Shown here piece by piece: positions 43,569-52,516 of a stretch of DNA of 64,000 nucleotides; within the stretch, counting starts at the first letter, position 1; the number at the start of each line of letters is the position of its first letter. Origin of the DNA: Pseudonocardia kunmingensis. Lineage in GTDB: Bacteria; Actinomycetota; Actinomycetes; Mycobacteriales; Pseudonocardiaceae. The notes beneath the pieces were generated by a model, which was given only the letters and a program-made list of their open reading frames with translations, searched no databases and had not been told where the DNA came from. Made by a program: the position numbers and the translations under genes. The stretch covers positions 558,001-622,000 of the forward strand of contig NZ_VFPA01000002.1 of assembly GCF_006716445.1 (NCBI RefSeq). Reading direction: 5' to 3'.

Positions 43569-44780
43569 GTGACGGGATCTCTGGACGGGATCAAGGTGCT
43601 CGACCTGACCATGTGGGCCTTCTGTCCCGCGGCGGGAGCGGTCCTCGCCAGCTGGGGCGCTGACGTCGTCCACGTGGAGAACCCGCGATCACCCGACCCG
43701 ATGCGGCTGTTCGGAGGCGGCAACGCCGAGCCGGGCGGCGCGCACTGGATGTTCCGCCACTACAACCGCGGCAAGCGGGGGATCGCCCTCGACCTCGCCG
43801 ACCCCATCGGCCAGGAGGTCCTGCTGCGGCTTGCGGCCGAGGCGGACGTCTTCCTCACCAGCTTCCTGCCCGCCACCCGCCGCAAGCTCGGGTTCGACAT
43901 CGACCAGATCCGGAAGGTGAACCCGCGCATCGTCTACGCCAAGGGCACCGGCGCGGGACCGCGTGGGCCGGAGGCCGGCCGCGGCGGCTACGACGGTGCG
44001 TCGTGGTGGGCCCGCGGGTCCCTGGCGCACTCGGCGATGACGGTGACCGGGATCGACTTCGCTCCCGGGATGGTGGGCCACGGCGACGGGATGTCCGGAT
44101 TGGTCCTCGCCGGCGGAATCTGCTCGGCGCTGTTCCAGCGGGAGCGTACGGGCGTGGCTCCCGTCGTCGACTCCTCGCTGCTGGGGACGGCGATGTGGTT
44201 CAACGGCCCGGCGGTGATCAGCGCGAAGATGCCGGGCGAGCAGCGCTCGTTCGGCGAGCGAATCCCGCGGGAGCACACGGCGTGGTCATCGGGGACCTAC
44301 AGGACCCGCGACGGCCGGTTCATCTACCTGTCGCTTCTCGGCGATGCCGATGCCCTGTGGGTGGACCTGTGCGCGCATCTGGGCCGGGAGGACCTGGCCG
44401 ACGACCCGCGCTTCGTACACACGGCCGACCGACGGTCCAACAACCTCGCCCTGATGGACGAGATCGACCGCATCTTCTCGACACGTGACTACGCAGACTG
44501 GACCACGGCGCTGAACACGACCCGTGGGGTGTGGGCGGGGGTGCAGAGCACCGAGGAGATCCACGACGACCCGCAGGCGATCGCGAACCGTCTGATCCAG
44601 GAGGTCGACTACCCCGACGGCCCGCTGGCGATGCCGACACCGCCCCTGATGTTCGACGAGGATCCTGGGGACATCCGGCGTGCACCCGACTTCGGCGAGC
44701 ACACAGCCGACGTGCTCGCGGAGGCGGGCTACGACGACGCCGAGATCGCGCGCCTGCGCGAACGAGGAGTCGTCGCATGA
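43569..44780 (+). CDS. Family III CoA transferase (CaiB/BaiF)
   Basis: 403-aa single-domain CaiB/BaiF protein: GIKVLDLTMWAFCPAAGAVLASWGADVVHVE at the N-terminus, NRGKRGIALDL, NPRIVYAKGTGAGPRGPEAGRGGYD. At the usual catalytic Asp position it has VDSSLLGTAMW, with Gly. This type is common in actinobacteria and its chemistry is less certain than that of Asp-bearing members. GTG 43569 follows GAGGAG. Its stop overlaps a very short frame (44777-44845). Related to the gene at 53726-54964, which has VDVSLLGVGAW. Confidence 0.9.
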   Translation: MTGSLDGIKVLDLTMWAFCPAAGAVLASWGADVVHVENPRSPDPMRLFGGGNAEPGGAHWMFRHYNRGKRGIALDLADPIGQEVLLRLAAEADVFLTSFLPATRRKLGFDIDQIRKVNPRIVYAKGTGAGPRGPEAGRGGYDGASWWARGSLAHSAMTVTGIDFAPGMVGHGDGMSGLVLAGGICSALFQRERTGVAPVVDSSLLGTAMWFNGPAVISAKMPGEQRSFGERIPREHTAWSSGTYRTRDGRFIYLSLLGDADALWVDLCAHLGREDLADDPRFVHTADRRSNNLALMDEIDRIFSTRDYADWTTALNTTRGVWAGVQSTEEIHDDPQAIANRLIQEVDYPDGPLAMPTPPLMFDEDPGDIRRAPDFGEHTADVLAEAGYDDAEIARLRERGVVA

Positions 44781-44845
44781 CGCTCGACCTCACCCGACGG
44801 GCTCTGGTCGAGGGTGCCGATCCCCACCGCTCGACGTCACCGTGA
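44777..44845 (+). other. Possible gene remnant or leader, 22 codons
   Basis: An ATGA overlap with the CoA transferase stop opens a 22-codon frame, MTLDLTRRALVEGADPHR and a few more residues. Such an overlap normally signals a next operon gene, but the frame ends quickly and the next gene is convergent. It could be the stump of a deleted gene. No homology seen. Confidence 0.25.
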
Positions 44846-44950
44846 CCCGGGCGAGCAACGCCACCAGGGGCTACGCGGTCGGACCGAGCCGCGGGTGCAT
44901 GGCGCGGGCCGTCTCGCGGGTGTTCAGGGCACGCTCCTTCGGCCGCGGCG

Positions 44951-46027
44951 TCAGGCCACCGAGGTGGTGGCCGGAAGGCCGAGGCGTGGGGCCGCGCCGT
45001 CGTCGGGCAGCCAGGCTAGTTGCGACTGGTCCACGAGGTGCTGGACGTGTGCGGCCGTCTCGGCGAGAGCGGCGATGCGCATCGGGCCGATCCCCTGCCA
45101 CGGGCGAGACCAGGTGAGGTTGGCCGCGACCTGCCACAGCGTCGGCCGGTCGAGCTCCACGACCAGTTCGAGCAGCTCGCGGCAGCGGTCCTCGTGGTGC
45201 AGGCGGAGCGCTCGCGTGCGGGCGGCGAGACCGCGGAAGCGGTACTCGTGTGCGGGGAGCGCAAGGTGCTGGTCGTAGGCGGCGACGCGGTCCAGGGACT
45301 CGAGGAACCGGGCCAGTGGTGCCTGCGGGGCCGCCGGGCTGAGCCCGACGTTCGGGGTGATCCTCGGCAGCACGTGGTCCCCCGTGAGCAGCACCCCGGC
45401 GTCCGCATCGACCAGGCACAGGTGGCCGGGCGTGTGCCCGGGCGTCCAGACGGCGCGCACCGCCCGGCCCCGCACCGGTACCCGGTCGCCGTCGGCGAGG
45501 AGCACGTCGGGCTCGGCCATCGCGGCGCGGTCGGCGGCGGCGCCACCGGGCGCCAGCGGGGCGATCAGCTGCGCGATGTCGAGCTTGGGTGCACCGCTGC
45601 GGCGCAACCACGCCGAGGTGGCGCGCAGCCGGTCGGATCGGGCCTGCTCGGTGCGCTGTGGCAGCGTGTCGCGCTCCGCGGGGTGCATCGCGATCCAGGC
45701 CCCGGACTCGGCCCGCAACCGCGCCGACAGACCGTGGTGGTCGGGGTGGACGTGCGTGGCCACCACCCCGACGACGTCCCCTGGTCCTGCTCCCGTCGCC
45801 GTGAGCCCGGCGACGAGCGCGGTCCAGCCGTCGTCGCTGTCCCAGCCCGGGTCGACGACGAGGAGGCCGTCGTCGCAGGGGAGGAGGTAGCTGAGCGTGT
45901 AGCGCAGGGGGTTGTCCGGGATGGGCACCGGCACGGACCACAGCCCGCTCGCCAGCCGTTCGACCGGCGGGAGCCGTCTCTCGTTCCAGGCAGCGAGCTG
46001 CCTGGTTCCGACCACGGTGATCCCCAT
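44951..46027 (-). CDS. Metallo-beta-lactamase-fold hydrolase
   Basis: 358-aa binuclear-metal hydrolase. THVHPDHHG is the HxHxDH motif, WTPGHTPGHLCLV provides the next His, LLTGDHVLP the bridging Asp, and LPAHEYRFRG the last His. The family includes glyoxalase II-like and lactone or thioester hydrolases; LACTB2-like length fits. ATG 46027 is preferred; an upstream ATG (MRRGSGSG) is possible but hydrophilic and atypical. Divergent from the acyl-CoA dehydrogenase pair. A 170-bp stretch downstream (44781-44950) holds nothing else clear. Confidence 0.88.
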   Translation of the reverse strand: MGITVVGTRQLAAWNERRLPPVERLASGLWSVPVPIPDNPLRYTLSYLLPCDDGLLVVDPGWDSDDGWTALVAGLTATGAGPGDVVGVVATHVHPDHHGLSARLRAESGAWIAMHPAERDTLPQRTEQARSDRLRATSAWLRRSGAPKLDIAQLIAPLAPGGAAADRAAMAEPDVLLADGDRVPVRGRAVRAVWTPGHTPGHLCLVDADAGVLLTGDHVLPRITPNVGLSPAAPQAPLARFLESLDRVAAYDQHLALPAHEYRFRGLAARTRALRLHHEDRCRELLELVVELDRPTLWQVAANLTWSRPWQGIGPMRIAALAETAAHVQHLVDQSQLAWLPDDGAAPRLGLPATTSVA

Positions 46028-46187
46028 CGGTCCTGACCCACTTCCTCGCCGCATCCGCCTGACCGACTGGACGATAGGGAAGGGAAGCAACAGGAACAAG
46101 AGCCTATTCAGATTAAATATCTATCGGTATAGTCGCGGATCGGATCTTCTCCGCGCGCTGCGAGACACCAACGACCCCAGGAGCGAC
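46028..46187. promoter_or_regulatory. Divergent region, hydrolase / acyl-CoA dehydrogenases
   Basis: A+T-rich core at 46104-46138, with AGATTAAATATCT at 46110-46122 (AGAT-N5-ATCT inverted repeat) and CTATCGGTATAG next to it (46121-46132, a near-palindrome). Likely the promoter/operator for the plus-strand pair. Confidence 0.45.
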
Positions 46188-47309
46188 ATGACGTCCGCCC
46201 TCCTCGAGGAACTCCGTCGGTTCGTCGACGCGGAGCTCGCTGCTTTCCGCCGCGACTGGCCGGACGTGTCCACGTGGGAGGCGCGCTGTGCCTGGCAGCG
46301 ACGCATGGCGCGAGAGGGTTGGGCGGCGCCACGGTGGCCGGTCGAGTACGGCGGGCGCGGTCTCGGCACGCTGGAGGCGATGGCGGTCGAGGACGTCTTC
46401 GCCGAGAAGGGTTGCCCGGTGCTGCCCGGCATGCTCGGCCTGAAGAACGTCGGGCCGACCCTGCAGGCACACGGCACCGACGAGCAGAAGCGGCACCTCG
46501 CGGCCATCCTCAGTATCGACGAGGTGTGGTGCCAGGGCTTCAGCGAACCGGGTGCGGGATCCGACCTCGCCGGACTGCGCACGCGCGCGGTCCGCGACGG
46601 CGACGACTTCGTGGTGAACGGCCAGAAGATCTGGACCTCGAACGGCATATACGCCACCCACATGCAACTGCTGGTCCGCACCGACCCGCAGGCGCCCAAG
46701 CACCGGGGGATCTCCGTGCTGCTGGTGGACATGGCAACCCCTGGCGTCGAGGTGCGTCCGATCCGCCAGATCAACGGCGGGGCCGAGTTCGCCGAGGTGT
46801 TCTTCACCGACGTACGGGTCCCGGTGGCGAACCTCCTGGGCCCGCTGAACGACGGCTGGCGGATCACGATGACGACGCTGGGACACGAGCGGGCCGGGGT
46901 GGCGACGTTCGCCGCCAGGCTGGAGCAGCGCACCGTGGACCTGCTCGAGGCCAACCGCGCCGACACGCGTACCGAGCCGCTCGGCCCCGGACTGCGCGAC
47001 GAACTGCTCGACGGGTACGTCGACGCGCGGGTGCTCGGGCTGCTCGGCAGGCAGATGCTCGAGCGGCTCGCCGGGGGGCAGCAGCCAGGACCCGAGCAGT
47101 CGGTGATCAAGCTGGTGCACAGCGAGGTGAGCCAACGTGTCGAGTCGGTGCAGATGGCGATAGCCGGAGCCGCAGCCGTTCGCGGCGAGGACCCCGCCGC
47201 AGCGCACGCGTATCTGTCGGCGCGCTCGGCCACGATCGCCGCGGGCACCACTCAGATCGTCAAGAACATCATCGCCGAGCGTGTGCTCGCCCTGCCGCGC
47301 AACGGCTGA
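46188..47309 (+). CDS. Acyl-CoA dehydrogenase (middle-domain-motif subunit type)
   Basis: 373-aa acyl-CoA dehydrogenase with GFSEPGAGSDLAGLRTRAV, VNGQKIWTSNG and AAGTTQIVKNIIAERVLALP. It parallels 22470-23579 closely in length and motif spacing. The partner subunit gene begins 22 bases downstream. CAGGAG precedes the ATG at 46188. Confidence 0.92.
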   Translation: MTSALLEELRRFVDAELAAFRRDWPDVSTWEARCAWQRRMAREGWAAPRWPVEYGGRGLGTLEAMAVEDVFAEKGCPVLPGMLGLKNVGPTLQAHGTDEQKRHLAAILSIDEVWCQGFSEPGAGSDLAGLRTRAVRDGDDFVVNGQKIWTSNGIYATHMQLLVRTDPQAPKHRGISVLLVDMATPGVEVRPIRQINGGAEFAEVFFTDVRVPVANLLGPLNDGWRITMTTLGHERAGVATFAARLEQRTVDLLEANRADTRTEPLGPGLRDELLDGYVDARVLGLLGRQMLERLAGGQQPGPEQSVIKLVHSEVSQRVESVQMAIAGAAAVRGEDPAAAHAYLSARSATIAAGTTQIVKNIIAERVLALPRNG

Positions 47310-47331
47310 TCGACCGACGCAGGAGGAGTAC

Positions 47332-48420
47332 ATGACCACGACGACGTCGGCCGAGCGCGTGGAGTTCCGCGCCGCACTGCGTGGCCTGTTCGCCGAGCGA
47401 TCACCGGACGAGCACGTCCGCCGGTTCGTCGACGGCGGACCCTACGACCGCGGGCTGTGGTCCCTGCTCGCCGCGCAGGCCGGCCTGGCCGGGATCCTGG
47501 TGCCCGAGGAGCTCGGAGGGCAGGGGCTCACGCACGTCGAGAGCGGTGTCGCGCTCCAGGAGGCCGCGCGCGCCCTGGTGCCGGCGCCCGTGCTCTCCAC
47601 AGCAGTGCTCGTCCCCACGGCGGTGCTCGCCGCCGGGGACGAGACCGCGGCAAAGCGCATCCTCCCCGGGATCGCCGATGGCTCGACGATCGCCACCCTC
47701 GCGCTCGACGACGCCTCGGGCGAGACCACCTGTGCCACCGGGGGCGGATCGACGTGGCAGCTGACCGGGCACAAGGTCGGGCTGCTCGACGGGCCGCTCG
47801 CCGGCATCCTGCTCGTGGTCGCCCGGGTGGGCGAGGAGGTGGGGCTCTTCGCCGTGGATTCGGGTGAACCGGGGGTGGAGTGTGAGGACGTGGACGTCCT
47901 CGACCTGACCCGCAGGCAGTCGCGGCTCCGGCTCACCCGCGCCGCGGCCGTCCGGCTCGGCGGCGACTACACGGCGGGGCTCACGCGGCTGCGGCACGTG
48001 GCCGCTGTCGCCGCGGCCGCCGAGCAGCTCGGACTGGCCGAACGGCTGCTCGAGATCGCCGTCGACTACGCGAGGACCCGCGAGCAGTTCGGCCGGCCGA
48101 TCGGGTCGTTCCAGGCGGTGCAGCACTTGTGCGCCGACATGTTCGTGCTCGTCGAGTGCTCCCGCGCCGCGGTGGACGCCGCGCTACGGGCCGTCGACGG
48201 GCCGCCTGACGAGCTCGCGGACGTCGCGGCGGTCGCGAAGGTGTACTGCTCGCGTGCGGCGACGAGCGTTGCCGAATCCACGATCCAGGTACTCGGCGGG
48301 ATCGGCTACACCTGGGAGCACCCGGCCCATCTCTATCTGCGACGTGCGAAGACCCTCGAGCAGCTGTTCGGCGACCCGCACCACCACCGTGACGCCCTCG
48401 CGGAGCTCCATGGGCTCTAG
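47332..48420 (+). CDS. Acyl-CoA dehydrogenase (C-terminal-motif subunit type)
   Basis: 362-aa partner subunit: TREQFGRPIGSFQAVQHLCADMF and STIQVLGGIGYTWEHPAHLYLRR, no SEPGAGSD signature. It parallels 23614-24810. ATG follows AGGAGG. The stop TAG shares the bases CTAG with the stop of the convergent TetR gene, so the two transcripts run into each other without a terminator. Confidence 0.92.
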   Translation: MTTTTSAERVEFRAALRGLFAERSPDEHVRRFVDGGPYDRGLWSLLAAQAGLAGILVPEELGGQGLTHVESGVALQEAARALVPAPVLSTAVLVPTAVLAAGDETAAKRILPGIADGSTIATLALDDASGETTCATGGGSTWQLTGHKVGLLDGPLAGILLVVARVGEEVGLFAVDSGEPGVECEDVDVLDLTRRQSRLRLTRAAAVRLGGDYTAGLTRLRHVAAVAAAAEQLGLAERLLEIAVDYARTREQFGRPIGSFQAVQHLCADMFVLVECSRAAVDAALRAVDGPPDELADVAAVAKVYCSRAATSVAESTIQVLGGIGYTWEHPAHLYLRRAKTLEQLFGDPHHHRDALAELHGL

Positions 48421-49130
48421 TCCTGGTCCGCGACGCTGTCGCGCAGACCCTTGATGGTCAGGTCGAGCCCGCGCTCGAACTCCTCGTCGGCCACGCCGGT
48501 GAACGAGTGCTCGAGGGCGGCCTGGTAGGTCAAGGGGTAGGCGTCGCGGTCCAGGCGACTGGTGCGCTGGTAGGTCGTGGACGGCCGCGGGTGGTCCGCC
48601 GGCGTCATGACGCGCTCGACGACGACCGCCCCGCGCACGTACACCGAGAGCACGAAGTAGGCGTCCGCGGCCGCCCGGCTGCTGAAACCCGCATCCTGCA
48701 GCTGAACCAGGATGGACTCGAACCGGGGCCACCAGACCGCGAGCGAGTTGCCCTCGAAGTGGCCGGACCGCAGCAGGATGAGGTCACACAGCACGTCGTC
48801 CTCGCGGAAGACCCTCCGGAAGGCGCGGAAGTGCTCCCGCAGCCGCTCGTCCCACGGCAGCTCCTCGAACGTCGGTAGCTGGGCGTAGAAGCGGATCAGC
48901 GCCTCGGCGGTCAGGGCGTCGAGGAGCTCGTCCTTGCTCTTGAAGTACCAATAGATGCTGGTGACGCCGATCGAGAGGTGGCGAGCGAGCTTCGGCATGC
49001 TCAGCCCGTCGACGCCGTCACGCCCGGCGAGCTCGAAGGCGCCTTCGACGATCATCTCCGCGCTGATCGACCCTCGGCTCACCCGGGTGGGAGGCGCGTC
49101 GGCCCCGGCCGCCGACGAGCGGTGCGGCAT
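48417..49130 (-). CDS. TetR-family transcriptional regulator
   Basis: 237-aa TetR repressor. The helix-turn-helix is GVDGLSMPKLARHLSIGVTSIYWYFKSKDELL; the rest is an all-alpha ligand-binding domain of moderate length. It is transcribed behind the crotonase gene (gap 102 bases) and ends convergent with the acyl-CoA dehydrogenase pair. An inverted repeat 31 bases upstream of its ATG is a candidate self-operator. Acyl-CoA or acid ligands are typical for TetR proteins in this setting. Confidence 0.92.
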   Translation of the reverse strand: MPHRSSAAGADAPPTRVSRGSISAEMIVEGAFELAGRDGVDGLSMPKLARHLSIGVTSIYWYFKSKDELLDALTAEALIRFYAQLPTFEELPWDERLREHFRAFRRVFREDDVLCDLILLRSGHFEGNSLAVWWPRFESILVQLQDAGFSSRAAADAYFVLSVYVRGAVVVERVMTPADHPRPSTTYQRTSRLDRDAYPLTYQAALEHSFTGVADEEFERGLDLTIKGLRDSVADQD

Positions 49131-49160
49131 GGATGGTCCGTCCTCGACGTTCGATGTGTA

Positions 49161-49181
49161 CTGCCGCAGGGTTTGCGGTAG
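49161..49181. promoter_or_regulatory. Candidate TetR operator
   Basis: CTGCCGCA (49161-49168) and TGCGGTAG (49174-49181) are inverted with one mismatch around a 5-nt spacer. Position and size fit a TetR autoregulatory operator; it could instead be the terminator stem of the crotonase gene. Confidence 0.4.
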
Positions 49182-49232
49182 CCCTGACGGTAACAGGGGG
49201 AGCCGGGCGGCCCGGTCAGCCGGTGAGCTCCT

Positions 49233-50066
49233 TCAGCGGCCGGTGAACTTCGGCGCCCGCTTCTCGCGGAACGCCAACCCCGCCTCGGCCTGGTCCTCGC
49301 CGGGTCCGATGCCGAGGAAGGTGACCTCCTCGCGCCAGGTCTGGCGGATGTTCATGTCCAGGCCCTGGTTGATCTGCGACTTGATGTGCCCGATCCCGAT
49401 CGTCGGCCCGCTCGCCAGCCGCTCGGCCCATCCGGTGGCGACCTTCATCAGATCGCCGTCCGGGACGCATCGGTTGACCAAGCCCCACTGCTCGGCGGTC
49501 GTCGCCGGCAGCGGGTCGCCGAAGAGGGCGAGCTCGCGGGCGCGGACGGGGGAGACGCTGCGGGTCAGCAGGTAAGCGCCGCTCGCCTCGAGCGGGAGAC
49601 CGCGCTGGACGAAGATCTCGCTGAACCGCGCCGACTCGCCCGCGATCACGAGGTCGCACGCGAAGGCGAAGTTGCAGCCGAACCCGTAGGCCGGGCCGTT
49701 CACGGCCGCGACGATGGGTTTGGTGTTCTCCCAGACCTTCTCGATGATCCGCCACCACCCGTAGGCGAGCCCGTCCTCGCGGCGGACGTGGGTCGGGGTG
49801 CCGCGGCGGTGCTCCGGCGGGATCTCGATGTGGTCGGCCTCGCTGAGATCGGCTCCGGAGCAGAACGCAGTGCCCGCGCCCGTGACGAGCGCGGCGCGGA
49901 TCGCCGGGTCGCTCCGCACCTCGTCCAGGCTCGCCAGGATCGCGTTGCGGAGCGGATGGGTCACCGCGTTCTTGATGTGGGGGCGGTTGAGCGTCAGGAA
50001 CGCGACCGAGTTCTCGACCCGGAAGTCGAGTCCTGCGGCTGCCCATCCTTCGACGTCGAGCGGCAT
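49233..50066 (-). CDS. Crotonase-family protein with altered active site
   Basis: 277-aa enoyl-CoA hydratase/isomerase-fold protein. GTAFCSGADLSEADH binds CoA. Where hydratases have GGGxE the sequence is GFGCNFAFACD (Glu to Asn), and the second Glu in xxPE is SEIFVQRG, so simple 2-enoyl-CoA hydration is doubtful; an isomerase, hydrolase or ring-opening reaction is possible. ATG 50066 has GAGGAGG upstream. Sits in a minus-strand operon behind an Ltp/DUF35 pair, MaoC and SDR. Confidence 0.88.
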   Translation of the reverse strand: MPLDVEGWAAAGLDFRVENSVAFLTLNRPHIKNAVTHPLRNAILASLDEVRSDPAIRAALVTGAGTAFCSGADLSEADHIEIPPEHRRGTPTHVRREDGLAYGWWRIIEKVWENTKPIVAAVNGPAYGFGCNFAFACDLVIAGESARFSEIFVQRGLPLEASGAYLLTRSVSPVRARELALFGDPLPATTAEQWGLVNRCVPDGDLMKVATGWAERLASGPTIGIGHIKSQINQGLDMNIRQTWREEVTFLGIGPGEDQAEAGLAFREKRAPKFTGR

Positions 50067-50098
50067 TGCTGGTCCTCCTCGGTGGGGCGGGGCGGGTC

Positions 50099-51247
50099 TC
50101 AGGAACGCTGGAGCACGACGGTGCCGGCGGCGGCGAACATGCCGCCGACGCCCTGCACCAGGCTCGTGCGCACGTCGGGCACCTGGGCGGCGGCGCGACC
50201 CTGGAGCTGGCGCACCGCCTCCTGCAGGGCGAACATCCCGTACATGCCGGTGTGGGTGTAGAGCAGTCCGCCCCCGTTGGTGTTCATCGGGAGGGCCCCA
50301 CCGGGGCTCGTCGCACCGCTGCGGATGAACTCGGCGGCCTCGCCCTTGCCGACGAACCCGATGTCCTCGAGCCCGTAGAGCGGCAGGTGGGCGTACGCGT
50401 CGTAGACCATCAGGTGGTCCACGTCGTCGGTACTGACACCGGCCTCGCGCAGCGCCTCGGCCGAGGCGTCGCGGAAGCCGCGGAAGGTCGTGAGGTCGTC
50501 CATGAACGACGGTCCGGGCCCCTCGCAGGCCTCCCCGCTGCCGGCGACGACCACCGCGGGATGAGCGAGGGCGAGGTCGGCGGCACGCTCTGCCGTGGTC
50601 AGAACGAGTGCCCCGCCGCCGTCGGTCAGCGGGCAGCACTCCAGCACGCGGAACGGCCAGGCGATCGTCTTCGACGACAGCACGTCGTCGACGGTGAGCA
50701 GGCCGGGACGCAACGCACGCGGGTTTCGCGAGGCCCACCGCGACTGTGCGACGGGCACTTCCGCGAGCTCGGCCTCGCCGAGGCCGTGCGCGCTGAGGTA
50801 GGCCATCGCCGGCAGCGTGAACAGGGAGAACGTCCCGGCCACACCATAGGGCCGCTCGAACTGGCCCGGCACGCTCGACGGTCCGGGCGGGACGCCGCTC
50901 TCGCCGACCCGGGAGCGGCCGGACTGGCCGTGCACCACCAGCACGACCGACGCCTGGCCCGTCCGTAGCGCAGCCACGGCGTGCCGTACGTGCAGCATGT
51001 ACGAGCAGCCGCCGACGTTCGTGCCGTCCAACCAGCGGGGACGGACCCCGAGATGGTGCGCGAGCTCGACCGTCTGGAGCGTGCTCGCGACGCCGTCCAC
51101 GTCGGCAAGGCCGAGTCCGGCGTCGCGCAGCGCGGCGAGCGCGGCGCCCGTGCCCAGCCGCAGTGCCGACTCGTCGGGCACGACGCCGATGCGGGCGGAC
51201 TCGGCGGCTCCCGCGATGACGGCGGTCCCGGTCACGCTCCCGGTCAC
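50099..51247 (-). CDS. Ltp-type thiolase-fold protein
   Basis: 382-aa thiolase-fold protein of the lipid-transfer/aldolase type. It ends with NTNGGGLLYTHTGMYG and GVGGMFAAAGTVVL; the NEAF motif is replaced by MVYDAYAHLPLYGLEDIGF with a Tyr. A Cys in VGGCSYML may align with the thiolase nucleophile position, unlike the protein at 30482. Its GTG overlaps the stop of the DUF35 gene (GTGA), so the pair is translationally coupled and probably forms one complex. Substrate unknown. Confidence 0.86.
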   Translation of the reverse strand: MTGSVTGTAVIAGAAESARIGVVPDESALRLGTGAALAALRDAGLGLADVDGVASTLQTVELAHHLGVRPRWLDGTNVGGCSYMLHVRHAVAALRTGQASVVLVVHGQSGRSRVGESGVPPGPSSVPGQFERPYGVAGTFSLFTLPAMAYLSAHGLGEAELAEVPVAQSRWASRNPRALRPGLLTVDDVLSSKTIAWPFRVLECCPLTDGGGALVLTTAERAADLALAHPAVVVAGSGEACEGPGPSFMDDLTTFRGFRDASAEALREAGVSTDDVDHLMVYDAYAHLPLYGLEDIGFVGKGEAAEFIRSGATSPGGALPMNTNGGGLLYTHTGMYGMFALQEAVRQLQGRAAAQVPDVRTSLVQGVGGMFAAAGTVVLQRS

Positions 51248-51660
51248 CGTCCCGCTCCCGTGACCACGCGGAACTGCGGCAGGACGACGTCGCCGCGTTG
51301 CTCGAAGCCGACCTCGAGGGGCAGGCCGACGCGCAGGGCCTCCGGACGAGCCTCGACGCCCAGGAGGTTGGTGGTCAACCGTGGTCCCTCCGGCAGGTCG
51401 ACGAGCGCGATGACGTACGGGACGTCGTCCCCGTACCCCGGAGCCGGCCGGTGGCTGATGACGTAGGACGCCAAGGTGCCCGTCCCGCTCGCCCGGTACC
51501 AGCGGACGTCCTCGGCCGCGCAGTGCGGGCAGTGCGCCCGGGGCGGGAAGAAGGTGCGTTCGCACGCCCCGCAGCGGGGCAGCCACAGCTCGCGCTGCGC
51601 CGCCTTCTCCCAGTAGACCGACGTCTCCGGGGTGAGGACCGGTACGGAGCGACCGCTCAC
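51244..51660 (-). CDS. DUF35 OB-fold zinc-ribbon protein
   Basis: 138-aa DUF35 protein: zinc ribbon PRCGAC and HCPHC (CxxC-x11-CxxC), then an OB fold (GTGTLASYVISHRPA, PYVIALVDLPEG, LTTNLLGV). The GTG at 51660 overlaps the stop of the MaoC gene (GTGA) and its own stop overlaps the Ltp GTG. This tight coupling of MaoC, DUF35 and Ltp suggests a channelled hydratase-aldolase complex like ChsH/Ltp2 in steroid degradation. Confidence 0.9.
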   Translation of the reverse strand: MSGRSVPVLTPETSVYWEKAAQRELWLPRCGACERTFFPPRAHCPHCAAEDVRWYRASGTGTLASYVISHRPAPGYGDDVPYVIALVDLPEGPRLTTNLLGVEARPEALRVGLPLEVGFEQRGDVVLPQFRVVTGAGR

Positions 51661-52514
51661 GTCGTGCCGTCCTTCTCCACCTCGGCAACCCCGCGGTCGA
51701 GTACGACCTGGTCACCGACCCTGGTCTGGAACAGGACGGTGGTGCCGTCGAACCAGAACCGCGTGACCAGCTCGTCCCCTGGCATGACGGGTCGGGAGAA
51801 CCGCGCGCGCATCGACCGGAACCGCACGGGGTCCGATCCGGCCGCGGCGTGCAGCAACGCCCTGCCCACGAAGCCGAACGTGCAGAGCCCGTGCAGGATC
51901 GGGCGCGGCCAGCCGCCGCGACGGGCGAACGCGGGGTCGGAGTGCAGCGGGTTGCGGTCGCCGCTGAGCCGGTAGAGCAGTGCCTGGTCGATCCGGGTGC
52001 GTTGGCGTGCCTCGGCGTCGGGCTCCCGGTCCGGCACCGCCCAGGTCTCGGTCGGGCTGCGATCGCCGCCGAAACCGCCCTCGCCGCGGATGAACGCGCC
52101 GTTGGTCATGTCGGCGAGCGGCTCGCCGGTCTCGGCGTCCACGAGCGAGGAGCTCATGGTGACCAGAGCGCCGCTGCCCTTGTCGTACATGCCGTCGATA
52201 CCGCGGGTCATCGTCGCCCGGCCGGTCACCGGAAGCGGCCGGTGCAGCACGATCGACTGCTCCGCGTGGACCAGCTTGCTCAGGTCGATGTCGCCGTAGG
52301 AGAGACGGGGCCCGCCGCTGCCGAGCACGACCGGGAACGTCGGCAGCACCTGCTGCGCCACTCCCTCGGTGTTCTCCGTGGTCAGGGCGAGCTCCTGCGC
52401 GGGGTCCTCGGCGCCCGCCCCCACCCCGAGGGCGTAGAGGAGGGCGTCCTTCGAATCCCACTCGACGGTCCAGGGCTCGGTGCGGGCGCCGACGACGCCG
52501 AGGTCGAGCGGCAT
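51657..52514 (-). CDS. MaoC-family enoyl-CoA hydratase 2 (double hotdog)
   Basis: 285-aa hydratase. The C-terminal hotdog carries the hydratase-2 motif YRLSGDRNPLHSDPAFA with catalytic Asp and His, followed by PRPILHGLCTFGFVG; the N-terminal hotdog covers residues about 20-140. It resembles the hydratase part of peroxisomal MFE-2/HSD17B4, forming (R)-3-hydroxyacyl-CoAs. The next gene upstream is an SDR that resembles the dehydrogenase part of the same enzyme, two bases away. Confidence 0.92.
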   Translation of the reverse strand: MPLDLGVVGARTEPWTVEWDSKDALLYALGVGAGAEDPAQELALTTENTEGVAQQVLPTFPVVLGSGGPRLSYGDIDLSKLVHAEQSIVLHRPLPVTGRATMTRGIDGMYDKGSGALVTMSSSLVDAETGEPLADMTNGAFIRGEGGFGGDRSPTETWAVPDREPDAEARQRTRIDQALLYRLSGDRNPLHSDPAFARRGGWPRPILHGLCTFGFVGRALLHAAAGSDPVRFRSMRARFSRPVMPGDELVTRFWFDGTTVLFQTRVGDQVVLDRGVAEVEKDGTT

Positions 52515-52516
52515 GC

